64,000 nt of DNA from Atopobiaceae bacterium (GTDB taxonomy: Bacteria; Actinomycetota; Coriobacteriia; Coriobacteriales; Atopobiaceae). Numbering within the stretch: position 1 is the stretch's first letter; every line of letters starts with the position of its first letter. The notes beneath the pieces are model-generated. The model made no database searches and had not been told where the DNA came from. It saw nothing but the letters and a program-made list of their open reading frames with translations. This document shows, one piece after another, positions 15,584-24,024 of the stretch. The translations under genes were made by a program, and so were the position numbers. Where the stretch lies: NCBI GenBank assembly GCA_017545665.1, contig JAFWKQ010000039.1, positions 50,504 through 114,503 on the forward strand, read 5' to 3'.

Positions 15584-15743
15584 TTAGTGTGATTTTGGGG
15601 AATAAATATCGGTATTATCCCAGTTGGCGGAAGACTCCATTTCCCCAAAACCACACTGCATAATTTAGCTAGTGCGGTTTTGGGGAAACGGGGACCACAA
15701 AACCCCAGATAAATATAAATTCAGTTCCCCAAAATCACACTAA
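15584..15743. repeat. Family D element, copy 1
   Basis: A 160-bp element with a perfect 19-bp terminal inverted repeat TTAGTGTGATTTTGGGGAA. Inside, TTCCCCAAAACCACACTGCA and TAGTGCGGTTTTGGGGAA form a central palindrome, and CCCAGTTGG lies in the left half. It sits in the 520-base gap between the PHP gene and the malY-like gene. Other copies are at 17906, 35265 and 57482. No open frame. Confidence 0.85.
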
Positions 15744-15941
15744 TCTAAACCGAACGGAACGCGTGACTGCCTCTTCCCACCACATGGGCCCTCAAACGCG
15801 CCCACGCGTTACAAAAAAGCCTGCAAGCCTACCCGCACAACTGACGATTTGGACAAAACCAGCCTGCATGTATGTGCTGGCGCCAGTTCAATGGCGTATT
15901 ACCATAGGAACACACTCGTGGTACGCGATAAGGAGACGCTC

Positions 15942-17150
15942 ATGACATACGACTTTACCAGCATATTGGATCGCCACGGACAAGATGCCCTGGCAGTGGA
16001 CGGTCTGGGCGACGGCACGGGGTTCGCTCCCGCAAAGCCTCGCGATGGATTCGACTCCATTCCCCTGTGGGTAGCCGACATGAGCTTTGCCACCGCGCCT
16101 TCCGTTGTGGAGGCCATGCGCGCCCGTGTGGAGCAGCCGCATTTTGGCTACTACGAAGCGCGTGACGAGTACTACCAGGCCATCATCGACTGGCATCGAG
16201 CGCGTAAGGGCGTGAGCGACCTGGCGCGCGAGCATATTGGCTACCAAAACGGCGTGTTGGGGGGCGTGGTGAGCGCCTTGGGTGCCCTATGCTCTCCAGG
16301 CGATGGCGTGCTGGTGCACTCCCCCACCTACGTGGGCTTTACCATGGCCGTTGGCGGACATGGCTATAAGCTGGTCCATAGCCCTCTGACGCTCGACAAG
16401 GACGGTATATGGCGCATGGACCTTGAGGACATGGAGTGTCGCATCGTACAGGACAACATTCACGCGGCCATTATTTGTTCCCCGCATAACCCCTGCGGAC
16501 GCGTGTGGGAGCCGTGGGAGCTCGAAGAGGCCATGGAGCTGTTCCAGAAGCACGACGTCTATGTGATCTCTGACGAAATCTGGAGCGACCTTTTGCTCGA
16601 GGGCAACACGCATACGCCAACGCAACAGATAAGCGAGTGGGCGCACGAGCACACGGTGGCGCTCTATGCGCCGTCCAAGACCTTCAACCTTGCGGGACTC
16701 ATTGGCTCGTATCATGTAATCTACAACCGATGGCTACGCGACCGCGTTGTGCGCGAGGGAGCGCTCACCCACTACAATGCGCAAAACGTTCTGAGCATGC
16801 ATGCGTTACTTGGCGCATATTCGGCCGAGGGCGCCGCATGGGTGGACGAGCTGTGCGAGGTTCTGTCTGCAAATGCGCGCTATGCCTGCAAGCACATTCG
16901 AAGCCACTATTCCGAGGTGCAATGCGCAATGCCACAGGGCACCTACGTGCTGCTGGCCGACCTTCGCGAGTGGTGCGACAATCGCGACATGGCCTACGAG
17001 AAGCTCGTGCGTGCAGGTTGGGACGTGGGGGTAACGTGGCACGATGGCCGGCTGTTCAACTGCCCGGGGTGTGTGCGCATTGCGGTTTCGGTGCCTCACG
17101 CGCAAGTGGCCGAGGCATTCGATCGACTAGACAGGCACGTGTTCGTTTAG
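15942..17150 (+). CDS. MalY/PatB family cystathionine beta-lyase-like aminotransferase
   Basis: 402 aa, a fold-type I PLP enzyme. PatB/MalY proteins cleave cystathionine or cysteine conjugates by beta-elimination. The N-terminal PLWVADMSFATAPSVVEAM, the CSPHNPCGRVW block, SDEIWSDLLL and the PLP-binding Lys in YAPSKTFNLAGL are diagnostic. The ATG at 15942 has AAGGAG upstream. The gene is isolated: a family D element lies behind it and a transposase remnant in front. Release of homocysteine, pyruvate and ammonia, or of sulfide, is the likely reaction. Confidence 0.9.
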   Translation: MTYDFTSILDRHGQDALAVDGLGDGTGFAPAKPRDGFDSIPLWVADMSFATAPSVVEAMRARVEQPHFGYYEARDEYYQAIIDWHRARKGVSDLAREHIGYQNGVLGGVVSALGALCSPGDGVLVHSPTYVGFTMAVGGHGYKLVHSPLTLDKDGIWRMDLEDMECRIVQDNIHAAIICSPHNPCGRVWEPWELEEAMELFQKHDVYVISDEIWSDLLLEGNTHTPTQQISEWAHEHTVALYAPSKTFNLAGLIGSYHVIYNRWLRDRVVREGALTHYNAQNVLSMHALLGAYSAEGAAWVDELCEVLSANARYACKHIRSHYSEVQCAMPQGTYVLLADLREWCDNRDMAYEKLVRAGWDVGVTWHDGRLFNCPGCVRIAVSVPHAQVAEAFDRLDRHVFV

Positions 17151-17184
17151 AGACCTAGCCCTAGCAGGAGCTATGCCGCCCCAG

Positions 17185-17481
17185 TTACAACATCGCCAGG
17201 TACTTTGCCTGGTCGGACTCGGGGACCTTGAGCTTGTCGAGCGCCTGCTGTGCCGTCCACCCCACGCTCTCCATGAGGCTGCGGACGTTGTCGAGCAGGT
17301 TCTGTTCGGCACCCTTCTCCATGCCCTTCTCCATGCCCTGCCGCATCGCCTCGTTACGCATTTCCTCCAAGATCTCGCACATCTTATGCACCCCCTCCGG
17401 GCTCTCTTTCCAGTATCTTACCCTATCTGCCAGCATCTTATTGTCTATTGCGTTGGGATCGCTCTGGCAAAAAGTATACAA
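17185..17481 (-). pseudogene. C-terminal remnant of Rpn-family (PD-(D/E)XK) transposase
   Basis: 98 residues match the C-terminal part of Rpn/TIGR01784 recombination-promoting nucleases, which are about 290-310 aa: CQSDPNAIDNKMLADRVRYW, EGVHKMCEILEEMRNEA, and the hallmark RQGMEKGMEKG leading to a helical end. The PD-(D/E)XK catalytic half is missing. In the next frame upstream a short stretch (KERCRAKRSWNDRKE) may be further debris before the family E module begins. It is a decayed mobile gene. Confidence 0.75.
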
Positions 17482-17619
17482 ACTCTCTTTCCTTGCGGTC
17501 GTTCCAAGACCTCTTAGCGCGACAGCGCTCCTTTATCCGCAAAAGGCGCATTGCCAAACCACGTTCGGAGAGGCCGTAGTTTGGTTGCGGCCTCCCTCTG
17601 CGCGCACTTGTCAGCGCCG

Positions 17620-17905
17620 CGCCTCCCGCCGGGTCCACTTCTCGGTCCGCAGCCTTCCCCGCCGGGTACACAAACCAGCCATTTGTGTACCCGGCAGGGA
17701 CGTCCGCGGGCGCAAAAGTGCGCCCGGCCCGCTCGGCCCCCGGCAACGCGTACCCCGCAGGGACGTCCGCGGGCGCAAAAGTGCGCCCGGCCCATCCCGC
17801 AAGATCGGCCCCAAAGACTGGGCCGCGGGCACCCCCACCGCACGCGTTTCATGGCAACATCCTCGCAAACGCTGGCGGAAGACAGTCAACGAGCGACACG
17901 CGACT
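17620..17905. repeat. Family E GC-rich module, copy 1
   Basis: A GC-rich stretch with a hairpin CCGGGTACACAAA/TTTGTGTACCCGG and two copies of GACGTCCGCGGGCGCAAAAG followed by TGCGCCCGGCCC, each a perfect CGGGCGCA/TGCGCCCG palindrome. Its right end joins the family D element directly. The same module in the same order and orientation is at 34905-35263. On the minus strand both copies encode peptides such as GRTFAPADVP, but the frame is not sustained. Confidence 0.75.
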
Positions 17906-18073
17906 ACAAATAGTGTGGTTTTCGGGAGGCGAATTCCAGTCCAACTGGGGTTTTCTACGCCGTCTTCTCCAAAAACCGCACTGCATAAAATAGGCAGTGC
18001 GGTTTTTGGAGAATCAAGGCCGCACCCAACTGGGATAATACCGTTCTTTATACCCCAAAACCACACTATTTGT
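17906..18073. repeat. Family D element, copy 2
   Basis: Perfect 17-bp ends ACAAATAGTGTGGTTTT and its complement. The centre has AAAAACCGCACTGCATAAAA and TAGGCAGTGCGGTTTTTGG, and CCAACTGGG occurs in both halves. It follows family E module 1 without a gap. Confidence 0.85.
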
Positions 18074-18409
18074 CACCGCGAGACGGGAGGACCGGGAGGG
18101 AAGTGCATCGAACGCCCACGCCAACACGTGCAAGCGCCCCGAAGGTGCACGTCTGGAGGTCTGGGTTGGCAGCAACAGAAGAGATGCTGTCGATCGGCCT
18201 GAGCAGCATCCTCACCGGCCGAAGGTGGCAGACGGTGGCATGCTTGAACTCGTACATCACGGCCGCAACTTGTGGAAACCAAGGCGTCCGATTTTGCCTG
18301 CGACTGCCAAGTTGCCGTAAGGTCACGCACAAAATCGGCCACAGTCCCTCGCGCTGCGGAGACGCCAAGGCGGACTGTCGGCAATCTTTTGGTCCACGGG
18401 ATTTATGGG
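18074..18409. other. Gene-free stretch downstream of sortase
   Basis: 336 bases between family D copy 2 and the sortase stop. Open frames on both strands are short, lack ribosome sites and look random. I see no RNA gene or strong terminator here. Confidence 0.5.
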
Positions 18410-19282
18410 CTAGGAACGGAGCCTCCGGCGCTGCCACACCAGGAATGCGGCGACAAGCGCAACGGCCGCGAACGCCACCAGAACGGGCACAATCCTCGAC
18501 GACACGTGCACCGTCTGAGCAGCAATGCCCTCTGGTTCATACGCACAGCGACGCGCGTGCACCAACAGCCGGTGGGAGTTGACACCGTACGGCGTACAGG
18601 TAACAAGGGTGCACAGATCCTCGCCGGGCTTTATGCGCAGCGAGTCGGTTTGGTTTGGCAGCACCGTTTCGCTGCTCTGCACCTCATAGGCCAAAGGCTC
18701 CTCCAGAGTCCACAGCACGAACTTATCACCCGGCTCCAGCATGCGGATGTCGTCAAACATGCGCAATCCTGCCATGCCCGAATGTGCCGTAAGCACGCAA
18801 TGCGTGGACGACCCGCCAACGGGAAGGCTCGAGCCCTGCACGTGTCCCACGCCAGCCGCGAGCGCTGGTTCCTGCGTACCGTGGTAGATGGGAAGGCGCA
18901 CATCTATACCGGGGATCTGAATCCACGCCATCATGGACGTGGCGTCCGTGCGCAGTTGAACCTCGTAAGGAAGCAGCTCGGTGGTCGCGGGCGCGGACTC
19001 AGGAGCGGCACCGGACCCGGGCGCAGAATCAGCCGCCAACTCGGCGGAACCCCCGCCGGCCAAGCCCGCGTTGTAGCGCACCGCCTGGTCCAAGAGCTCC
19101 CGCTTCGTCTGCTCGTCGAGTCCACTCACCGTAGAGGACAAACTCGAGATGTGCGAAGACGCGCGCCAGGAATCCAGCAGATCCGCGAGCGATGGCGCTG
19201 CCAAAACCAGAATGCCCACCACAACTCCCACATACGGCAGCAGGCGCAGCAAGCGTTTGCGCAGGCTCGCAGGCGCACTCAT
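18410..19282 (-). CDS. Class C sortase
   Basis: 290 aa. A transmembrane segment near residues 14-34 and another at the C-terminus (about 265-283) frame an extracellular catalytic domain, as in pilus-polymerising class C sortases. Catalytic His is in LTAHSGM, Cys in TLVTCTPYG (TLxTC) and the Arg in SHRLLV. An Ala/Pro/Ser-rich insert at about residues 85-110 precedes the catalytic domain. The ATG at 19282 overlaps the stop of the upstream sortase by 4 bases (ATGA), so both are translationally coupled. No pilin with an LPxTG signal lies within the window, so the substrate is elsewhere. Confidence 0.9.
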   Translation of the reverse strand: MSAPASLRKRLLRLLPYVGVVVGILVLAAPSLADLLDSWRASSHISSLSSTVSGLDEQTKRELLDQAVRYNAGLAGGGSAELAADSAPGSGAAPESAPATTELLPYEVQLRTDATSMMAWIQIPGIDVRLPIYHGTQEPALAAGVGHVQGSSLPVGGSSTHCVLTAHSGMAGLRMFDDIRMLEPGDKFVLWTLEEPLAYEVQSSETVLPNQTDSLRIKPGEDLCTLVTCTPYGVNSHRLLVHARRCAYEPEGIAAQTVHVSSRIVPVLVAFAAVALVAAFLVWQRRRLRS

Positions 19283-20110
19283 GGCCGCTCCTCTGGACGC
19301 CTGCGCGCCCGTACGATCCGGATAGAGAAAAACGCCAGCGCACCGCCTGTAACCATAAGCCCGGCCACCAGTGGCCATACGCGCGGGCTTACGTACATGA
19401 GAGGAGGCTGTTCCTGCGTCGTTTCCTCGTACGGGCAGCGCTCGCCGGTTACCAGCAGGCGCTGGGTGTTTACGCCGTAGGGGGTGCAGGTAATAAGCGT
19501 GCAAAGGTCCTTACCAGGCTGAATTGCCAGCTGCGAGGCGTCGGTTGGATCCACCGTCTGACTTTGCGTAACGCGATACGCAAGCGGTTCGTCCAGCGTC
19601 CGCACCACGAAGACGTCTCCTGGCTTGAGGTCGTGGATGTCGTCGAACAGGCGAGCCGTGGGCATGCCCGAATGCGCCGATATTGCGCAGTGCGTGGAAG
19701 CACCTCCCACAGGCAGCGACGTTCCTTCCAGATGTCCCGCGCCCGCCGCAAGTGCCTCCTCGTTCGTCCCGTGATACACGCACAGTCGCACATCGATGCG
19801 CGGGATCTCAACCCAGCACAGGGCCGTTTGTGCCGTCCCAGCTCAACTGCTGCTCGTAAGGCACGACGTCGGCAGACGAAGCATGGGTAACAAGCCGCTC
19901 GTTGTAGGCATGCGCCTGCTCCAGGAGCCACGCCTTCCGACTGGCAGGCACATGCTCAACGGCGGTACGCGTTTGGCTTATGGTTTGATTGGCGCGCCAG
20001 GACTCGATGAGGTCGGCAAGGACGGGCGAGGCGAGCACCGCGATGCCCACCACCACACCGATGTAGGGCGCAATCAAACGCAGCCATCCTGTTTTAGTGC
20101 GCGCGTCCAC
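19279..20110 (-). pseudogene. Second class C sortase, broken by a one-base frameshift
   Basis: The upstream half (start GTG at 20110 after AAGAGG) encodes the N-terminal membrane segment and linker up to YEQQLSWDGTNGPV, then hits TGA at 19808-19810. Shifting frame by one base restores WVEIPRIDVRLCVYHG and the rest of the enzyme, with LSAHSGM-type His (ISAHSGM), TLITCTPYG and a C-terminal membrane segment. Comparison with the neighbouring sortase (ATSMMAWIQIPGIDV) shows that a single extra base around 19815-19820 causes the break. Either a true pseudogene, phase variation or a sequencing error. Confidence 0.8.
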
Positions 20111-20189
20111 GAACCTCTTCCCGTCTTGCCCCGTTTCGAAGCAGGGAGCGCTCCCGAAGCTGGATCCCTTGAACCCCTTTGTCCACCGC

Positions 20190-21374
20190 TTATCCCTGAT
20201 AGCTGTCCCAGAGCTTCTGCCAAGCGGGCATGGAGTCCACAATGGTTTGGTAGCTCACGCAATAGCCCACGCGCACCCATCCCGTGCAGCCAAACGAATC
20301 GCTGGGCACCGGCAGCAGCTCATAGCTCTTCGCACGCTCGAAGAAGGCGTTGGCGTCCGGCTCGAGCGCCTTCATCCACAGGTAGAACGCACCCTGCGGC
20401 TCTATGAACTCATAACCGATGGCCGAAAGGCCCTGTGTAAGCGCCTCTCGGTTACGCGCATACGCCTCTATGTTTGTGGGTTCGTCCACGCAGTCTATGA
20501 GCACGCGCTGGAACAAGGCCGGGGCACACACGAAGCCCATCTTGCGACCCGCACCGGCAATGGCAGGCACCAACTCGTCGTGCTCAGGATTGGTGCTTGG
20601 CACGAGCACCCAACCAATGCGCTCGCCAGGAAGGCTCAGCGACTTGGAATACGAGTAGCACACGAGCGTGCGTTCGTAGAGGTCGGGCACCCAAGGCACC
20701 TCCACGTCGTAGGCAATCTCGCGATAGGGCTCGTCGGAAATGAGGTAGATCGCATGTCCATGCTCAACGGACTTTTGCCTTAGCACTGCCGCAAGCGCCT
20801 CCAGATTGGCCCGCGCATACACCGACCCCACGGGATTGTTGGGCGAGTCAATCATTACGGCGGCCGTACGAGGCGTTATGGCAGCCTCTACCGCATCCAC
20901 GTCTATTTGGAATGTCTTGGCGTCGGCCATAACCTCCACACACGTGGCGCCGGCGTTTTGGATAAACACCGCGTACTCCGGGAAATACGGAGCAATTACA
21001 ACGACCTCCTCGCCAGCATTGCACACGGCATTGAGCACAATGGAGATAGAAGCCGCAGCGCCGCAGGTGAGGTAGAGGTCGTCCGCGCTGTAGTTGCCAC
21101 CAAAGCGTCGGTTAAGCGATGCGGCAACCGCCTCACGCGCTGCAGGAAGGCCATTGGCTGGCGTATAGCCATGAAGCGCCGTGGCAGGCAGCGAAAGGGC
21201 ATGCGCAATGGAATCGCGCACGGCATCGGGCGCCGGCACGCTGGGATTGCCCAGCGAGAAGTCGAATACGTTTTGGGCGCCAATCTGCGCCTTGCGTGCC
21301 GCGCCATATGCGGCGATCTCTCGAATGGACGACTTGGACGCGCCGTAGCCATAGCTCTGTTGGTTGATGCTCAT
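20190..21374 (-). CDS. Class I/II pyridoxal-phosphate aminotransferase
   Basis: 394 aa, aspartate-aminotransferase-like subgroup I. PLP-site features: LGNPSVPAPDAV at the N-terminus, GAAASISIVLNAV, DSPNNPVGSVY, SDEPYREIAYD and the Schiff-base Lys in YSYSKSLSLPGERIGW. The final third has the FYLWMKALEPDANAF segment that contacts the substrate. Substrate cannot be set from sequence; Asp, Ala or aromatic amino acids are options. The ATG has GAGGAGG upstream. It lies 80 bases upstream of the sortase pair and could be co-transcribed with it. Confidence 0.9.
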   Translation of the reverse strand: MSINQQSYGYGASKSSIREIAAYGAARKAQIGAQNVFDFSLGNPSVPAPDAVRDSIAHALSLPATALHGYTPANGLPAAREAVAASLNRRFGGNYSADDLYLTCGAAASISIVLNAVCNAGEEVVVIAPYFPEYAVFIQNAGATCVEVMADAKTFQIDVDAVEAAITPRTAAVMIDSPNNPVGSVYARANLEALAAVLRQKSVEHGHAIYLISDEPYREIAYDVEVPWVPDLYERTLVCYSYSKSLSLPGERIGWVLVPSTNPEHDELVPAIAGAGRKMGFVCAPALFQRVLIDCVDEPTNIEAYARNREALTQGLSAIGYEFIEPQGAFYLWMKALEPDANAFFERAKSYELLPVPSDSFGCTGWVRVGYCVSYQTIVDSMPAWQKLWDSYQG

Positions 21375-21479
21375 GGTTTTCCTCCTCTTGCGTGCAATGG
21401 ATGTATTGTACTCGTTTGAGTTGTGGAGGGTCGGCGCAGGAGGCGTGAAGGGGTTGTGACCTTTCCAAGTTAGGTATGG

Positions 21480-21633
21480 GACAACTCAAAACGGGATACG
21501 TATTAAGTAACGATGACGTACAAGACACGCCATCCTTTCCTTCCTTCTTGTGCGCGTGGCCAGACGCGCACCCTGTCCAAACGACAGGCACAGGCCACTG
21601 GGTCCTCCTTCCGCCCAGTGGCCTGTTTTGTTT
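21480..21633 (+). ncRNA. Candidate small RNA ending in a strong terminator
   Basis: The 480-base gap between the aminotransferase and the TreR-like gene holds no credible frame, yet contains a strong rightward terminator (21591-21633) with no gene in front. A transcript from about 21480 would include the pair GCGCGTGGCCAGACGCGC and end in the terminator, whose loop GTCCTCCTTCC is complementary to purine-rich ribosome-binding sites. The 5' end is a guess; no clear promoter is seen. Confidence 0.35.
21591..21633 (+). terminator. Strong intrinsic terminator without a visible gene
   Basis: Perfect 12-bp stem CAGGCCACTGGG/CCCAGTGGCCTG, an 11-base pyrimidine-rich loop, and a TTTTGTTT tail on the plus strand. 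Confidence 0.8.
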
Positions 21634-21735
21634 GGGGGATGGCTTCCGCATTATATAATAGTATTGACTAAATACCAAATCATAGACAGCCTCACGCCCT
21701 ATTTATTAGCGGATTCGACTGTGCATTATGCATAA

Positions 21736-21758
21736 TAATACACGAATTTCGTGTATTA
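21736..21758. promoter_or_regulatory. 23-bp perfect palindrome upstream of GntR gene; likely operator
   Basis: TAATACACGAA and TTCGTGTATTA are perfect 11-base arms around a single T. Directly to the left is ATTATGCATAAT, another palindrome. It lies 98 bases before the start of the TreR-like regulator, as expected for self-regulation. Confidence 0.6.
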
Positions 21759-21855
21759 GAGCTACTTTTCCCGATATTTTCGTATTTTACCCCTTCAATT
21801 CTCTGAAATATGCCACAATATACAGCAACGCAAGTGCAACAAGATCGAGGTAGCA

Positions 21856-22614
21856 ATGCAAGCAGCCTACGATGCAATCTACCTACAGCTTAGGTCCCTC
21901 ATCGAGCAAGGCACCTATCCGTATAGATCGTTTCTTCCCTCGGAATCCGTTTTGGTGAGCCAATACGGCTGTGCGCACAACACGGTACGCAAATCGCTTT
22001 CCATGCTTGCGGCAGAAGGCTATGTGCAGCCAGTACATGGCAAAGGCGTACGCGTTATTTATTTCCCCAACAAGAACGACCCTCTCCAGTCGCAGTGCTT
22101 CCTGTCCACCGACATCGAGTCGTTTAAAGAGGTGGCACAGCGAATCGGGCTGGTTGGGACTACCACCAAGGTATTGTCCATGCAAGAGTGCGTTGCGGAC
22201 GATTCGCCCCTGCTCGCACCCTACGAAAAGGGAACTCCGCTTGTGCATGTAGAACGGCTTCGCATCTACGAGGAACAGGTCCTTTCGCGCGAATCCAACT
22301 ATTTGCGTGCAGACACCGTTAAGGGAATGACAAAGGCGGATGCCGAATACTCCATTTACCACTACATTCGGTCGGTACGAGGCGAAAAGCTCGTTACGTG
22401 CAAGCGCCACATTACGATGGAGCCGGCAACCGAACGCGATCGAGAACTGCTGAGCCTTGGCAACACGAGCCATGTGGCCGTCATTCACTCACAGGCCTTC
22501 GATGGAGACGGTCTCCTATGCGAATCCTGCGAGACGCGTCAGCACCCTCAGGTCTTTTCGACTTACCAGACGGCAATCTACTCGCGCATACGCGTTCCCA
22601 AGCAGGAGACCTGA
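21856..22614 (+). CDS. GntR/UTRA regulator, TreR-like
   Basis: 252 aa. The N-terminal winged helix has YRSFLPSESVLVSQYGCAHN followed by TVRKSLSMLAAEGYVQPVHGKG, close to the Gram-positive trehalose repressor TreR, and the UTRA domain follows (LVHVERLRIYEEQVLSRESN, final SRIRVPK). TreR senses trehalose-6-phosphate. However no trehalose PTS or phosphotrehalase is next to it, so its targets are elsewhere or its ligand differs. The ATG at 21856 follows AGGTAGC. Upstream is a long AT-rich stretch with two palindromes. It converges on the membrane-protein gene. Confidence 0.75.
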   Translation: MQAAYDAIYLQLRSLIEQGTYPYRSFLPSESVLVSQYGCAHNTVRKSLSMLAAEGYVQPVHGKGVRVIYFPNKNDPLQSQCFLSTDIESFKEVAQRIGLVGTTTKVLSMQECVADDSPLLAPYEKGTPLVHVERLRIYEEQVLSRESNYLRADTVKGMTKADAEYSIYHYIRSVRGEKLVTCKRHITMEPATERDRELLSLGNTSHVAVIHSQAFDGDGLLCESCETRQHPQVFSTYQTAIYSRIRVPKQET

Positions 22615-22636
22615 AAACCTAGGGACAAAACCCAAG

Positions 22637-23950
22637 CTACACGCCGTACTCCTGAACTGTGGTGCCACCGCTCGTGCCGCTGCTCGAAGTGCCGCTGCCC
22701 GCACCGCCACTCGAAGTGCCAACACCCACGCTGCTGCCACTCGCGCCGCCACCACTCGAAGTGCCATCGTCACTTGCGCCGCTGCCGCTCGTGTCGTTGC
22801 TCGAAACGCCGCTGCCGTTCGTGTCGTTGCTCGAAACGCCGCTGCCGCTCGTGTCGTTGCTCGAAACGCCGCTGCCGTTCGTGTCGTTGCCACCCGCGCC
22901 GTTGCTCGAAGTGCCACCACTTGCGCTATTGCCACTCGAGCTACTGCTATTTACTGCCTGCGGCGGTTCCTCAACCTTAAGGCCCCTCGCCTCAACCGGA
23001 CTCAGGTCTTGTCCAATGTTGTCTACCGTTATGTTGTACAAGCTCCGGTCGAGCATAAACCCCTCGGCGGCAAGGGTGGGATCGCAAACGCATTCCTGGC
23101 CGCTCTCATCGGAAACAACCACCAGCGCGCTGCCCATTTTGCCAGTGGAGTCGTTTCCCTTTACTATGGGCACCGCCAAGGCATCGGTAAAGCCAAAGTA
23201 GCGCAGACAATAGCTTGCCACCGCCGCGAAGTCATAGACATCGCCTGCGCCGCCCACTCCGTCGGCTGGCGACCCACCCTCGAAATAGTGACGCGCCGCA
23301 ACCGTGGCCCATTCGGTGCCCGAAGGCTCCTCGTTTGCGCCACGATCCTCGTAAGCACTCCATACGATGTTGTTATACACCTTGCTGGCGTTGTCGCGTG
23401 CAGAGGAACCCTCCACCGTCAGCGCGTCGCAATACTGCTTTACCTGCTGGTCGAGCTCGGCATTTCCCGTGGTAAAACGGCCCGACGTAAGCCACTTGTC
23501 TTCCAGTCCCTCATAGGTATTTGGTTTGCTGTTTGGAGCCAGAGCCTCATCGCTGGGCGACTTTATCTCCTGAGCAGGCGCGGCGTCCACTGTTTGCGGC
23601 ATGAACCTGCGATACAGAACTACGATGGCCGCGAATGCAAGGGCAAGCGCGAGTACTGGGAGCACCCGGGAGACAACCATCGCGGCCGTAAGAGGCTTGC
23701 GAGGCCGTTTGGCTTTGGGGGTGCCGCCTTTGCGCTTTGAGGGCTTGTTAGCTGCACTTTCGCTCTTGCGCTTTGAGGGCTTGTTAGCTGCACTTTCGCT
23801 CTTGCGCTTTGAGGGCTTTTTGGAGCGTTTTGCCTGCTTCTCCGCACTTGAGGACCGCTCCGCATTCTTTGGGGAGCCTCCCTCTTTGGCTCGACGCTTT
23901 TTCCTCTTGGTTTGCGAAGCCTTGTCCTGCTCTTTCTGCGCACCTGCCAC
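22637..23950 (-). CDS. Membrane-anchored protein with Lys-rich N-terminus, transglutaminase-like fold and Ser/Gly/Asn tail
   Basis: 437 aa. Residues 1-90 are very basic with a tandem KPSKRKSESAAN repeat; one membrane segment is at about 92-114. The extracellular part, about 150-300, recalls a transglutaminase-like domain (VYNNIVWSAY, then GDVYDFAAVASYCLRYFGFT), but the catalytic Cys position seems to be Val or Asp, so activity is doubtful. Residues about 330-430 are a low-complexity tail with repeated SGSGVSSNDTN units encoded by a 33-36 bp tandem repeat. It lies 75 bases downstream of ftsH on the same strand. Family not firmly recognised. Confidence 0.65.
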   Translation of the reverse strand: MAGAQKEQDKASQTKRKKRRAKEGGSPKNAERSSSAEKQAKRSKKPSKRKSESAANKPSKRKSESAANKPSKRKGGTPKAKRPRKPLTAAMVVSRVLPVLALALAFAAIVVLYRRFMPQTVDAAPAQEIKSPSDEALAPNSKPNTYEGLEDKWLTSGRFTTGNAELDQQVKQYCDALTVEGSSARDNASKVYNNIVWSAYEDRGANEEPSGTEWATVAARHYFEGGSPADGVGGAGDVYDFAAVASYCLRYFGFTDALAVPIVKGNDSTGKMGSALVVVSDESGQECVCDPTLAAEGFMLDRSLYNITVDNIGQDLSPVEARGLKVEEPPQAVNSSSSSGNSASGGTSSNGAGGNDTNGSGVSSNDTSGSGVSSNDTNGSGVSSNDTSGSGASDDGTSSGGGASGSSVGVGTSSGGAGSGTSSSGTSGGTTVQEYGV

Positions 23951-24024
23951 GATCTTGTCACCTCCTCACCGTGCCGTTGCCGATCGCTTGCCATTGCCGC
24001 TTTGCTTGCATGGTACCAAAGACG

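Noticed and set aside
17438..17746. Gene for the GRTFAPADVP peptide in family E modules
   Set aside because: Frames in the two copies share the peptide only where the DNA repeat is alike, and they diverge on both sides with no shared start or stop. Kept as a question in the composite-element finding.
18074..18409. Possible small gene in either strand downstream of the sortase
   Set aside because: Frames overlap each other, lack ribosome sites and have Cys/Pro/Arg-rich compositions typical of non-coding GC-rich DNA.
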